This document shows, piece by piece, positions 20,701 to 26,971 of a stretch of DNA of 26,971 nucleotides. A model generated the notes under the pieces. That model searched no databases. It had not been told where the DNA came from and worked only from the letters and a program-made list of their open reading frames with translations. The position numbers and the translations under genes were made by a program. Within the stretch, counting starts at the first letter, position 1; each line of letters opens with the position of its first letter. Source of the stretch: Branchiostoma floridae (Eukaryota > Chordata > Leptocardii > Amphioxiformes > Branchiostomatidae); NCBI RefSeq assembly GCF_000003815.2, contig NC_049983.1, forward strand, positions 7,742,613 through 7,769,583, given 5' to 3'.

Positions 20701-22447
20701 CCAAGTCATGGCTGTCTTGGAATGCCTATGGTCCGGTAGGCGCAGGATGTGTCCTGCCAGCTGCATCCTCTTCCCTGTGATGATTTTACTTAAGGGTTGG
20801 GAGTATGTTGACCCTTCTGAGTATTTCCTCATTGGTGATATGCTGTTGCCATCTACCTTTCAAGATCTTCCTCAAGTTTCTCTGGTGGAACACATCTAGC
20901 TTCTTGTTCAGTCTAGCTAAAGTACAAAAAGCCACGGCATAAATATCGAAACGTTTTTGTTGTGACCATTTTTGACGACAGGCCCCATCTGACGAGGCAG
21001 CTGACGAAGAGGGACGAAGGCTGCTGAGGGAACTCTACATGTTCGACGTGCTGCGAACAGACAGGACCACTGCAGCTCATGGGTAGGAAGTTAAAAATCA
21101 TTTTTTTCTGTCACTGTGTAAGATTTTAATTTTCGGTGTGTCTAGATGCTTCCGTCCTTGTAAATCAAAATAGATATTTGAATATACTGTCAGGAAGAGA
21201 GTGGGTAGATCGTGTCGCCGTGGAGGTCAGACTTGCGGGAGTGACATGTAGTTGAGTTCAGAAGTGACAGAATTAGTCGTTACCGTAACAGTACTAGTTA
21301 TGTAGAATTTAGTCTGTGTAACACAAACTCTGCTGTCCCCAGGGCTATAACTGGCCCCTCCTCGGTCGGGTGTTGGGTGGGCTGCTATAAGCGAGATTTA
21401 ATCATCATCATACTGGTTTATTCGTTCTGACACACACTTCACGGGACAGGTAGCAGGGTCACTATCACACCCCTGAATTGTGCTGCCGTGTTACATCAGT
21501 AGATAAAAACAGGAAACGATTGTTAAAACTAGTATATGCACAATTAAGAGTTATATTGCTGTGCCTACTTATCGTTGACGTCATTTGTAACAAAACTGTT
21601 AAAACACTTGTCTAAGAACGAATATTGCACTGGATTACTTAAAAGCAATGAACGACAGTAAGTGGTCTTTACAGGTAGCTTCACACTGTGTCATTACGTC
21701 ATGAGGGGACATTGTTTTTGTTCAATAGTCTTACAATGTACGGAATACTGCTGTTTCTGAATCGTTCAGTTCTGGTTTTTACTGCATCAAGTTCGTTGGA
21801 TTGTCTAGTGCGTCGGGCGCTGATCTGCCCGCGGAGAGGAGGGAGTAGGCTTCTGAAGGACGTGCTACTCAGCAGCCATGTAGAGTTAACTCAGGTCTGC
21901 TTTTTCCACAGTCTGGAGGTCCGCGTCCCTTTCCTGGATCACACCTTCACCAGCTACTACCTGTCCCTGCCTATGGAGCTGCGCAGGGCACGAGACGGTA
22001 TCGAGAAGTACCTCCTGCGGGAGGCGTTCAGTGGGACGGGCCTGCTGCCGGAGGAGATTCTGTGGCGCCCGAAGGAAGGGTTCAGCGACGGGGTGTCTGC
22101 TGAAAACAACTCCACACACATGATGCTCGGGAACTTTGCGCAGAGCAAGGTAAATCAATTCTGTCATTACTGTCATTACTGTCATAACTGTCATTGCGCT
22201 GTCATTATTGTCAGCACTGTAATTACTGTCCCTCCTACATGTACAGGTTACTGATGAAATGATGGCAAACGCAAAGAAGACATTCCCCACCAACCCTCCA
22301 AAGACCAAGGAGGGCTACTACTACCGGCAGGTGTTCGAGCGGTACTTCCCCGGCAAAGGCGACCTGATGCTCGTCAACTGGACCTCCAAGTGGACCAACA
22401 GCGACGACCCTTCCGCTAGAACCCAGTCTAACTACAAAAGTAGTTAG
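14625..22447 (+). CDS. ASNS: Asparagine synthetase (glutamine-hydrolysing), complete, 12 coding exons
   Basis: The enzyme makes asparagine from aspartate, glutamine and ATP in the cytosol. Coding exons are 14625-14706, 15088-15254, 15927-16073, 16656-16746, 17508-17690, 18170-18271, 18994-19121, 19331-19457, 20056-20162, 20982-21082, 21912-22149 and 22247-22447. All junctions are GT-AG and phase-consistent, giving 557 residues; the human protein is 561. The N-terminal class II glutaminase domain (1 to about 200) has nucleophile Cys2 after the initiator Met, Arg49, and NGEIYNH at 75-81. The synthetase domain has the PP-loop SGGLDSS (257-263), SGEGSDE (362-368) and [10 protein letters not shown]. 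All key residues are present and there is no frameshift or stop, so it should be functional. The start ATG has A at -3. A TTTTAG acceptor 9 bp before it suggests an upstream non-coding exon. Introns carry several mobile elements, all outside splice sites. Confidence 0.97.
14911..15016. repeat. Inverted repeat in ASNS intron 1
   Basis: TCTCCAGGCAAATCTAGATC (left arm from 14911, running on through TACCGGTGCATAAG to 14944) is mirrored by 14989-15016, with a 6-nt deletion (AGATTT missing) and one extra G in the right arm. The 44-nt centre includes GCCCCGATGGCTCAG. Probably a small fold-back element. Confidence 0.8.
15088..15254 (+). CDS. ASNS: ASNS coding exon 2 (glutamine-binding site)
   Basis: Encodes residues 28-83, including GPDSF, GFHRL (Arg49), MQP and CNGEIYNH, which line the glutamine pocket in class II amidotransferases. 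CTTTAG acceptor, CAG|GTCCGT donor, ends in phase 0. Confidence 0.96.
15300..15440 (+). mobile_element. tRNA-derived SINE fragment, ASNS intron 2
   Basis: A pol III B-box-like block GAGTTCGATACCC (about 15361-15373) is followed by the core CCCTTAGGAAAGGC (15394-15407). The same order of B box and CCCTTGGGAAAGGC core recurs in two other ASNS intron copies. The A box is poorly preserved and the ends are not defined. Confidence 0.6.
15735..15845 (-). mobile_element. tRNA-derived SINE, ASNS intron 2, minus strand
   Basis: Read on the minus strand, it has an A-box-like TAGTTAGAGTGTTTGG, then AACTAAGCGGTTCTTGGTTCA with the B box GGTTCAAACAC, then GGGCATGCCACGATATT and the core TGCCCTTGGTAAAG. The tRNA-like head is the best preserved of the three copies. 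Confidence 0.7.
15927..16073 (+). CDS. ASNS: ASNS coding exon 3
   Basis: Encodes residues 84-132. The [15 protein letters not shown] block contains the conserved acidic DCE that contacts the glutamine amino group in bacterial Asn[12 protein letters not shown] follows. Three Cys residues cluster at 92-98. Phase 0 on both sides. Confidence 0.96.
16189..16387. mobile_element. Fold-back element, family B copy 1, ASNS intron 3
   Basis: Starts GTTCATGGTTCAGATTGC and ends in the mirrored GCGCAGTTTGAACTATGAC. Inner arms also pair: GAAATGCAGCGTGGG against CCCACAATGCATTTCGC, and CATGTCAAAGGTC against CTTTGACATATAAG. About 199 bp, non-coding, and shares its ends with the copy at 18291-18511. Confidence 0.75.
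16656..16746 (+). CDS. ASNS: ASNS coding exon 4
   Basis: Encodes residues 133-162 plus one base: [10 protein letters not shown], then AVSSEVKG, the conserved end of the glutaminase core. TCTTAG acceptor, AAGG|GTGAGT donor, phase 0 in and phase 1 out. Confidence 0.95.
16747..17507 (+). other. ASNS intron 4, no nested gene
   Basis: A 761-bp intron. The minus-strand frame at 16774-17073 has no domain I recognise. No clear repeat family was identified apart from a short CCCCTTTAAGAGGGG near-palindrome at about 17091-17105. Confidence 0.5.
17508..17690 (+). CDS. ASNS: ASNS coding exon 5 (interdomain region)
   Basis: Encodes about residues 163-223, including [11 protein letters not shown], the counterpart of the FLPGHYEVLDL segment that closes the glutaminase domain. 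The rest is variable linker. The A|GTACGT donor joins with TG of the next exon to make ATG (Met224). Confidence 0.92.
18170..18271 (+). CDS. ASNS: ASNS coding exon 6
   Basis: Encodes residues 224-257 plus one base, with [19 protein letters not shown]. The split Gly codon places the intron inside the PP-loop SGGLDSS. Reading past 18271 gives a spurious frame through the intron. Confidence 0.94.
18291..18511. mobile_element. Fold-back element, family B copy 2, ASNS intron 6
   Basis: Starts GTTCATGGTTCC and ends GAACTATGAAC. GCACTGTGGGTAATTGTA on the left pairs with ATATTACCCACAATCCG on the right. The right arm (ACCCACAATCCGTCTCGC, then ACTGCGCAATTTGAACTATG) is homologous to that of copy 1. It starts 19 bp downstream of the exon 6 donor. 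Confidence 0.75.
18740..18830 (+). mobile_element. tRNA-derived SINE fragment, ASNS intron 6
   Basis: The B-box-like GGTTCGATATTCGC (about 18770-18783) is followed by GCCCCAACCTTGT and the core GCCCTTGGGAAAGGC (18800-18814), collinear with the intron 2 copies. Confidence 0.6.
18994..19121 (+). CDS. ASNS: ASNS coding exon 7 (PP-loop)
   Basis: Completes the ATP-pyrophosphatase loop SGGLDSS and continues to [17 protein letters not shown] (residue 300). GACGTAG acceptor, AAG|GTATAT donor, ends in phase 0. Confidence 0.95.
19331..19457 (+). CDS. ASNS: ASNS coding exon 8
   Basis: Encodes residues 301-342 plus one base: [12 protein letters not shown], then [13 protein letters not shown], matching the conserved helix before the second nucleotide-binding motif. 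GTGT|GTAAGT donor, phase 1. Tyr343 forms across the junction where human has Gly. Confidence 0.94.
19710..19722 (+). repeat. Poly-G run (13 G)
   Basis: Thirteen consecutive G in ASNS intron 8. It may be length-polymorphic or a sequencing weak spot. Confidence 0.95.
19832..19880. repeat. Hairpin, 21-bp arms, 7-nt loop, ASNS intron 8
   Basis: GCTTCCCGAAGATGCGCTTCC pairs, across GTCAACT, with the block at 19860-19880. Three mismatched positions in 21, two of them G-T pairable. Confidence 0.8.
20056..20162 (+). CDS. ASNS: ASNS coding exon 9 (SGEGSDE motif)
   Basis: Encodes residues 343-378, including [16 protein letters not shown], the conserved acidic motif near ATP and the beta-aspartyl-AMP intermediate. 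CATTAG acceptor, AAG|GTATAT donor, ends in phase 0. Confidence 0.96.
20180..20346. mobile_element. Fold-back element, family C copy 1, ASNS intron 9
   Basis: GCCTCTACCAGGCCCCGTGG at the left is mirrored by CCGCGGAGCCTGCTGGTAGAAG at the right. Inner arms TTGGTCAAATAGTAGA and TCTACTATTTGACCAA are exact complements, and AGGGAACAGT pairs with ACTGTTCCCT. It starts about 18 bp after the exon 9 donor. Confidence 0.8.
20513..20919 (-). mobile_element. 5'-truncated LINE insertion in ASNS intron 9, with 11-bp TSD
   Basis: The minus strand encodes a LINE C-terminal region: [19 protein letters not shown], then [10 protein letters not shown], a frameshift near 20790, then [40 protein letters not shown] and [18 protein letters not shown] to the stop at about 20527. 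It ends GGTCTAAGGTAAGG. AAGTACAAAAA at 20502-20512 and 20920-20930 is an exact 11-bp target-site duplication, fixing both ends. It lies antisense to ASNS, 51 bp before the exon 10 acceptor. The clade (RTE- or CR1-like) is uncertain. Confidence 0.9.
20982..21082 (+). CDS. ASNS: ASNS coding exon 10
   Basis: Encodes residues 379-411 plus two bases: [19 protein letters not shown], then [11 protein letters not shown], the family's strongly conserved RTTAAHGLE block. GACAG acceptor, CATGG|GTAGGA donor. Confidence 0.95.
21083..21911 (+). other. ASNS intron 10, no nested gene
   Basis: An 829-bp intron. I see no mobile-element signature with definable ends and no coding frame beyond readthrough into exon 11. 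Confidence 0.5.
21912..22149 (+). CDS. ASNS: ASNS coding exon 11 (C-terminal synthetase core)
   Basis: Encodes residues 412-491: [30 protein letters not shown], then [12 protein letters not shown], whose Lys corresponds to the catalytic Lys of the bacterial enzyme. TTCCACAG acceptor, AAG|GTAAAT donor, phase 0 out. Confidence 0.96.
22161..22229 (+). repeat. Short minisatellite of CTGTCATTA units in the last ASNS intron
   Basis: Seven to eight imperfect 9-bp units (CTGTCATTA, CTGTCATAA, CTGTCATTG, CTGTAATTA) fill most of the 97-bp intron 11 up to its pyrimidine tract. Confidence 0.85.
22247..22447 (+). CDS. ASNS: ASNS terminal coding exon 12
   Basis: Encodes the last 66 residues and the TAG stop: [29 protein letters not shown], then [14 protein letters not shown]. 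The [13 protein letters not shown] and DPSAR blocks match the vertebrate C-terminus. No polyadenylation signal is obvious close downstream. Confidence 0.96.
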   Translation, partial: VTDEMMANAKKTFPTNPPKTKEGYYYRQVFERYFPGKGDLMLVNWTSKWTNSDDPSARTQSNYKSS

Positions 22448-23058
22448 GTACTACTTGCATAAATGTAATACTTCTGTTGGTGAATAACATTAACATATCA
22501 ATTTTGAAAACTAATACAGAATCTACTTTATTTCTAAGATAGACCAAGATAGACCATTTTGTATCACTGAGAGGGATCAGTACTATCATGGATTTCTAAA
22601 ACCTATTATAAGTTCATTTTAATGACATCAAGAGTAGAATAGAGTTCATCAGGTCACGTAGGAACAAACGGTTCTTCATATTCACGTCATCACGTCACAG
22701 CCATGTCTGTATGAGTCTGAGCTTTCATTGTGTAATCTTGTTACTAAGTGACGTCATTTATTAACCTTGCTCCATGGGATTACATAAAAACGGCCGGAGC
22801 AAAATTTCAATGTTTTAGGTGACGATGGTTTTTTGGTTTAAACATTCCATAGGAGTAGTTTCGTGAAGATACTGTGTATCTATAAAAGCTGATGGTGTTT
22901 AAGTCCTATTTTAGAGGAATTCTGTAAAAATGCATTGTTTAATACGTTCCCCATTCAGGAATCTGTTCGCGGCGTATTACAAGGTTGGTGTGCATGTACA
23001 TGTATGTGTTAAATGATTGGGTGTATACAGGTGGGTTCACACGTGTACATATATTAAA
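22448..23058 (+). other. ASNS 3' UTR and flank
   Basis: AT-rich non-coding sequence after the stop. No canonical AATAAA was found here; ATTAAA occurs at about 23052, so the transcript end is undefined. Confidence 0.5.
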
Positions 23059-23309
23059 GTCCGTATGAGGTCCGTATGGAAGTCTTAGCCTCTACCAGGC
23101 TCCACCGGTCACCGAAAAAATAATGAAAGTTGGACAAATATAGACAAATGACAAGCCAAACGGGTAAGCTGGGTCGTAAACCATACTCGTCCAACCAACT
23201 CATTTGGCATCTTATCTGTTTACATCTGTCCAATATCTACTATTTTCCAACCACCCGAGGAGCTGGTACTCACTGAAGTCTAGGACTCCCATGCGGACCT
23301 CGTGCGGAC
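23059..23309. mobile_element. Fold-back element, family C copy 2
   Basis: Inverted ends of about 26 bp with about 5 mismatches: GTCCGTATGAGGTCCGTATG at left, complement of CATGCGGACCTCGTGCGGAC at right. Inside, GCCTCTACCAGGCTCC and GTTGGACAAATATAGACAAA are mirrored by GGAGCTGGTAC and TCTGTCCAATATCTACTATT. Non-coding. Confidence 0.8.
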
Positions 23310-23424
23310 ACATACACATACATACTTTTAAAAGTTTGCTGATTTGCCGAAATAAAGCAAGACCTACCCTACACGAGTCACTGGATGCTTTCTCGGAAGT
23401 TTCTCCTCTGTGGACGGATGCTTT

Positions 23425-23563
23425 GTTACATCCGTACTTTAGTCTCTACCAGACTCCGGATCGCTGGAAAAATCGTAGAAATGGAACAAATCAGAGGAGT
23501 AAGCCGGCCAGAGGAATATAACCGGCCAGGGAACAGCACGCGAGCTGTTCCCTGGCCGGTTAT
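23425..23563. mobile_element. Fold-back element, family C copy 3, truncated by the gap
   Basis: AGTCTCTACCAGACTCCGG, then TGGAAAAATCGTAGAAATGG, matches the left arm of copies 1 and 2. It ends in a perfect hairpin with 20-bp stems (23518-23537 and 23544-23563) and loop ACGCGA. The mirrored right arm should lie in the adjacent run of N. Confidence 0.75.
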
Positions 23564-23704
23564 NNNNNNNNNNNNNNNNNNNNNNNNNNNNNNNNNNNNN
23601 NNNNNNNNNNNNNNNNNNNNNNNNNNNNNNNNNNNNNNNNNNNNNNNNNNNNNNNNNNNNNNNNNNNNNNNNNNNNNNNNNNNNNNNNNNNNNNNNNNNN
23701 NNNN
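23564..23704. other. Assembly gap (141 N)
   Basis: Unknown bases start immediately after the hairpin stem. Open frames reported across it are meaningless. Confidence 1.
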
Positions 23705-24525
23705 CGTTAACACAGAAACGAAGCGTTATCAGCTTAAGAAGGACATGGTGGGTATGGACACACGTAAAACGTCAAGTAAAAGGCCAAAGTTGTCATAGCA
23801 AATCAGATAAGCTCTCCAAGCAGATGTTGGGGTTCAATGTTTTCCAAGTGACGCCGGGGCTTCTCGGACAGTCCCCTTTCTCCGTATTAGCAGATGAACA
23901 ATGGAGTAATTGGTCAAAGTTGTAAAAGGAAAACAATTTTGATGTCCACCTATTCTAAACCTATTCAATACGTACAGTATTAGATGTAGACATGAATGCA
24001 GGCGGCGCTTCGACGGGCGGACATGGTGTTAGAGGGGCTCCTCGCGCGGCGCCTAAAACTATCATTTTTGTGTCAACAAGCGTCTGGAACGTCATTCTAG
24101 ATGCGTATTAGTATGTCTCGACCTATTTGGGAAAGTTTTCACAGGCCGTAAGCATACGTTCTTAACGCATTTAACAAGTTGGCACTACATACCCTATGAG
24201 AGCCCAACCTGCAATAACGCTCCCGGTCCCGTCCTGAAAAGTGGCGAAAACGACAGTCAAATTCCAACTTTCCCTCTTTTCAGGAATAGGGAAATGCGAA
24301 AGGCTCGTGAAGGGCTTTGAATTTTAAATAGCTTATCTGACTTTGTCTTCCAAAGTTGGGCGATTTGAGATTGAAAATGGCATATCTAAGACAGTTCACC
24401 AACGAACCTATGGGATACTAGGTCGGAAAAGACACGTTTCTTTAAACCATTAAAAGTGATCGAGTGCATGACCTGTGAATTGTTTAATGAGCTATCACAT
24501 CCAAATTTTAATCCTATTTTGGAAA
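23705..24525. other. Non-coding spacer between gap and satellite
   Basis: No gene seen. AGCTTATCTGA words near 23800 (inverted) and 24330 (direct), each close to a CAAAGTTG-type word, hint at element ends around this spacer, but the match is short. A CG-rich patch lies at 23999-24055. Confidence 0.4.
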
Positions 24526-26971
24526 ACCCATACGATGGAACTTCCAGCATCTTCAACAAAATGTGCGTTACTTTTGTCACTTGAATTTCGTAGTAAAACC
24601 CGTAACGAGTAGGCAGAAAGCAATATGAGTACTAAAAATTACTTCCTTACTTTTCTACAAGGCTCGAAAGCGAATGAAGTTTCCATTAGCGAAACCGCTA
24701 AGCGAACCCTTCCGTAACCGAAAAGTGACCCCATACGATGGAACTTCAAGAATCGTCAACAAAATGTGCGTTACTTTTGTCACTTGAATTTCATAGTAAA
24801 ACCCGTAACGAGTAGGCAGAAAGCAATTTGAGTACTAACAATTACTTCCTTACTTTTCTATAAGGCTCGAAAGCGAATGAAGCTTCCACTTTGTGAAACC
24901 GCTAAGCGAACCCTTCGGTAACCGCAAAGTGACCCCATACGATGGAACTTCCAGAATCTTCAACAAAATGTGCGTTACTTTTGTCACTTGAATTGCAAAG
25001 CAATGGCCGTAACGAGCAGCAGAAAGCAATTTGAGTACTAAAAATTACTTCCTTACTTTTCTACAAGACTCGAGAGCGAATGTCGGAATGAAGTTTCCCC
25101 TTGGCAAAGCTGCTAAGCGAACCCTTCGGTAACCGCAAAGTGACCCCATACGATGGAACTTCCAGGATCTTTGACAAAATGTGCGTTACTTTTGTCACTT
25201 GGATTGCAAAGCAATGGCCGTAACGAGCAGCAGAAAGCAATTTCAGTACTAAAAATTACTTCCTTACTTTTCTACAAGACTCGAAAGCGAATGAAGTTTC
25301 CCCTGGGCGAAAACGCTAAGCGAACCCTTCGGTTAAACGCTAAGTGACCCCATACGATGGAACTTCCAGAATATTTGACAAAATGTGCGTTACTTTTGTC
25401 ACTTGAATTTCATAGCAAAACTTGTAACGAGTAGACAGAAAGCAATTTGAGTACTAAAATTTACTTCCTTACTTTTCTACAAGGCTCGAAAGCGAATGAA
25501 GTTTCCCCTTGGCGAAACCGCTAAGCGAACCCTTCGGCACCGCAAAGTGACCCCATACGATAGAACTTCCAGAATCGTCAACAAAATGTGCGTTACTTTT
25601 GTCACTTGAATTTCATTATAAAATCTGTAACGAGTAGACAGAAAGCAATTTGAATACTAAAAATTCCTTCCTTACTTTTCTACAAGGCTCGAAAGCGAAT
25701 GAAGTTTCCCCTTGGCGAAACCGCGCCGCTAAGCGAACCCTTCGGTACCGCAAAGTGACCCCATACGATGGAACTTCCAGAATCTTTGACAAAATGTGCG
25801 TTACTTTTGTCACTTGAATTTCATTATAAAATCCGTAACGAGTAGACATAAAGCAATTTGAATACTAAACATTACTTCCTTACTTTTCTACAAGGCTCTA
25901 AAGCGAATGAAGTTTCCCCTTGTTGAATCCCCTAAGCGAACACTTCGGTAACCGCAAAGTGACCCCATACAATGGAACTTCCAGAATCGTCAACAAAATG
26001 TGCGTTACTTTTGTCACTTGAATTTCAAAATAAAATCCGTAACGAGTAGACAGAAAGCAATTTGAGTACTAAAAATTACTTCCTTACTTTTCTACATGGC
26101 TCGAAAGCGAATAAATTGTTTCACCTTGGCGAAACCGCTAAGCGAACCCTTCGGTACCGCAAAGTGACCCCATACGATGGAACTTCCAGAATGATCAACA
26201 AAATGTGCGTTACTTTTGTCACTTGAATTTCATTATAAAAACCGTAACGAGTAGACAGAAAGCAATTTGAGTACTAAAAATTACTTCTTTACTTTTCTAC
26301 AAGGCTCGAAAGCGAATGAAGTTTCCCCTTGGCGAAACCGCTAAGCGAACCCTTCGGTAACCGAAAAGTGACCCCATACGGTGGGACTTCCAGAATCTTT
26401 GACAAAATGTGCGTTACTTTTGTCACTTGAATTTCATTATAGAATCCGTAACGAGTAGACAGAAAGCAATTTGAGTACTACAAATTACTTCCTTACTTTT
26501 CTACAAGGCTCGAAAGCGAATGAAGTTTCCCCTTGGCGAAACCGCTAAGCTAACCCTTCGGTACCGCAAAGAGACCCCATACGATGGAACTTCCAGATTT
26601 GTCAACAAAATGTGCGTTACTTTTGTTATTTGAATTTCACGGTAAAACTTGTAACGAGTAGGCAGAAAGCAATTTGAGTACTAAAAATTACTTCCTTACT
26701 TTTCTACAAGGCTCGAAAGCGAATGAAGTTTCCCCTTGGCGAAACTGCTAAGCGAAACCTTCGGTACCGCAAAGTGACCCCATACGATGGAACTTCCAGA
26801 ATGATCAACAAAATGTGCGTTACTTTTGTCACTTGAATTTCATAGTAAAACTTGTAACGAGTAGGCAGAAAGCAATTTGAGTACTAAAAATTCCTTCCTT
26901 ACTTTTCTACAAGGCTCGAAAGCGAATGAAGTTTCCCCTTGGCGAAACCGCTAAGCGAACCTTTCGGTAAC
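24526..26971. repeat. ~204-bp satellite array, at least 12 head-to-tail units
   Basis: The anchor CCATAC(G/A)AT(G/A)GAACTT and its variants start at 24528, 24731, 24935, 25146, 25350, 25553, 25761, 25965, 26170, 26374, 26577 and 26780, so spacing is 203-211 bp. Each unit runs through AAAATGTGCGTTACTTTTGT, GTAACGAGTAG, AAAGCAATTTGAGTACTA, TACTTCCTTACTTTTCTAC and CTAAGCGAACCCTTCGG. GCGAA-type words recur three or four times per unit. Units are highly similar with scattered substitutions and small indels. The left edge is sharp; the array continues past the right edge. No unit has a conserved open frame. Confidence 0.97.

Noticed and set aside
21886-22308. 140-codon minus-strand frame over ASNS exons 11-12
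   Set aside because: It is a shadow of GC-rich coding exons; its translation shows no domain, while the plus strand matches ASNS exactly.
14625-22447. Possibility that ASNS is a processed or decayed copy
   Set aside because: It has eleven GT-AG introns, consistent phases, no stops or frameshifts, and all catalytic motifs.
23385-23798. Open frames running across the N gap
   Set aside because: The frame is open only because N codons are not stops.
24526-26971. Regularly spaced repeats suggesting a CRISPR-like array
   Set aside because: The whole ~204-bp unit is repeated, with no unique spacers, and the context is an animal genome. This is a satellite.

Overview
The window is animal genomic DNA, most likely from a lancelet (Branchiostoma) or a close relative. 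The evidence is an intron-rich asparagine synthetase gene, short palindromic and tRNA-derived elements packed into its introns, an L1/Tx1-like LINE, and a receptor-like gene whose cytoplasmic part carries IQPYAV and NPLY motifs of a kind I associate with lancelet membrane proteins. The species call is an inference; I could run no search.

Layout. (a) 1-2.6 kb, minus strand: the 5' part of a gene for a predicted type II membrane protein. It has a long exon encoding a Ser/Thr-rich, Tyr-motif cytoplasmic region, then a membrane-anchor exon, then two duplicated mini-exon candidates with a truncated LINE inserted between them. The gene runs off the left edge. (b) 3.5-8.95 kb, plus strand: a near full-length but dead L1/Tx1-like retrotransposon with endonuclease, reverse transcriptase and terminal zinc finger, four frameshifts and one nonsense codon, preceded by degenerate ~375-bp repeats. 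(c) 8.95-14.6 kb: no gene seen; hairpins, a 408-bp fold-back element, a compound (GA)n/(CA)n microsatellite and a Tc1/mariner-type MITE. (d) 14.6-22.4 kb, plus strand: a complete, intact asparagine synthetase (ASNS) coding sequence in 12 coding exons giving 557 residues, with all splice phases consistent. Its introns hold three SINE copies, two copies of one fold-back family, one copy of another, and a 5'-truncated LINE bounded by an 11-bp target-site duplication. (e) 22.4-24.5 kb: 3' flank with two more fold-back copies, one ending in a perfect 20-bp hairpin directly against a 141-N assembly gap. (f) 24.53 kb to the right edge: at least 12 head-to-tail copies of a ~204-bp satellite.

Two host genes are supported: ASNS, an ATP-dependent cytosolic enzyme making asparagine from aspartate and glutamine, and the membrane protein. 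Nothing suggests they work together. Most of the remaining sequence is mobile-element or tandem-repeat DNA. The most informative observations are paired target-site duplications that give an exact 3' end for one LINE family, an in-frame tandem splice-donor pair in the receptor gene, and the hairpin that probably explains the assembly gap.
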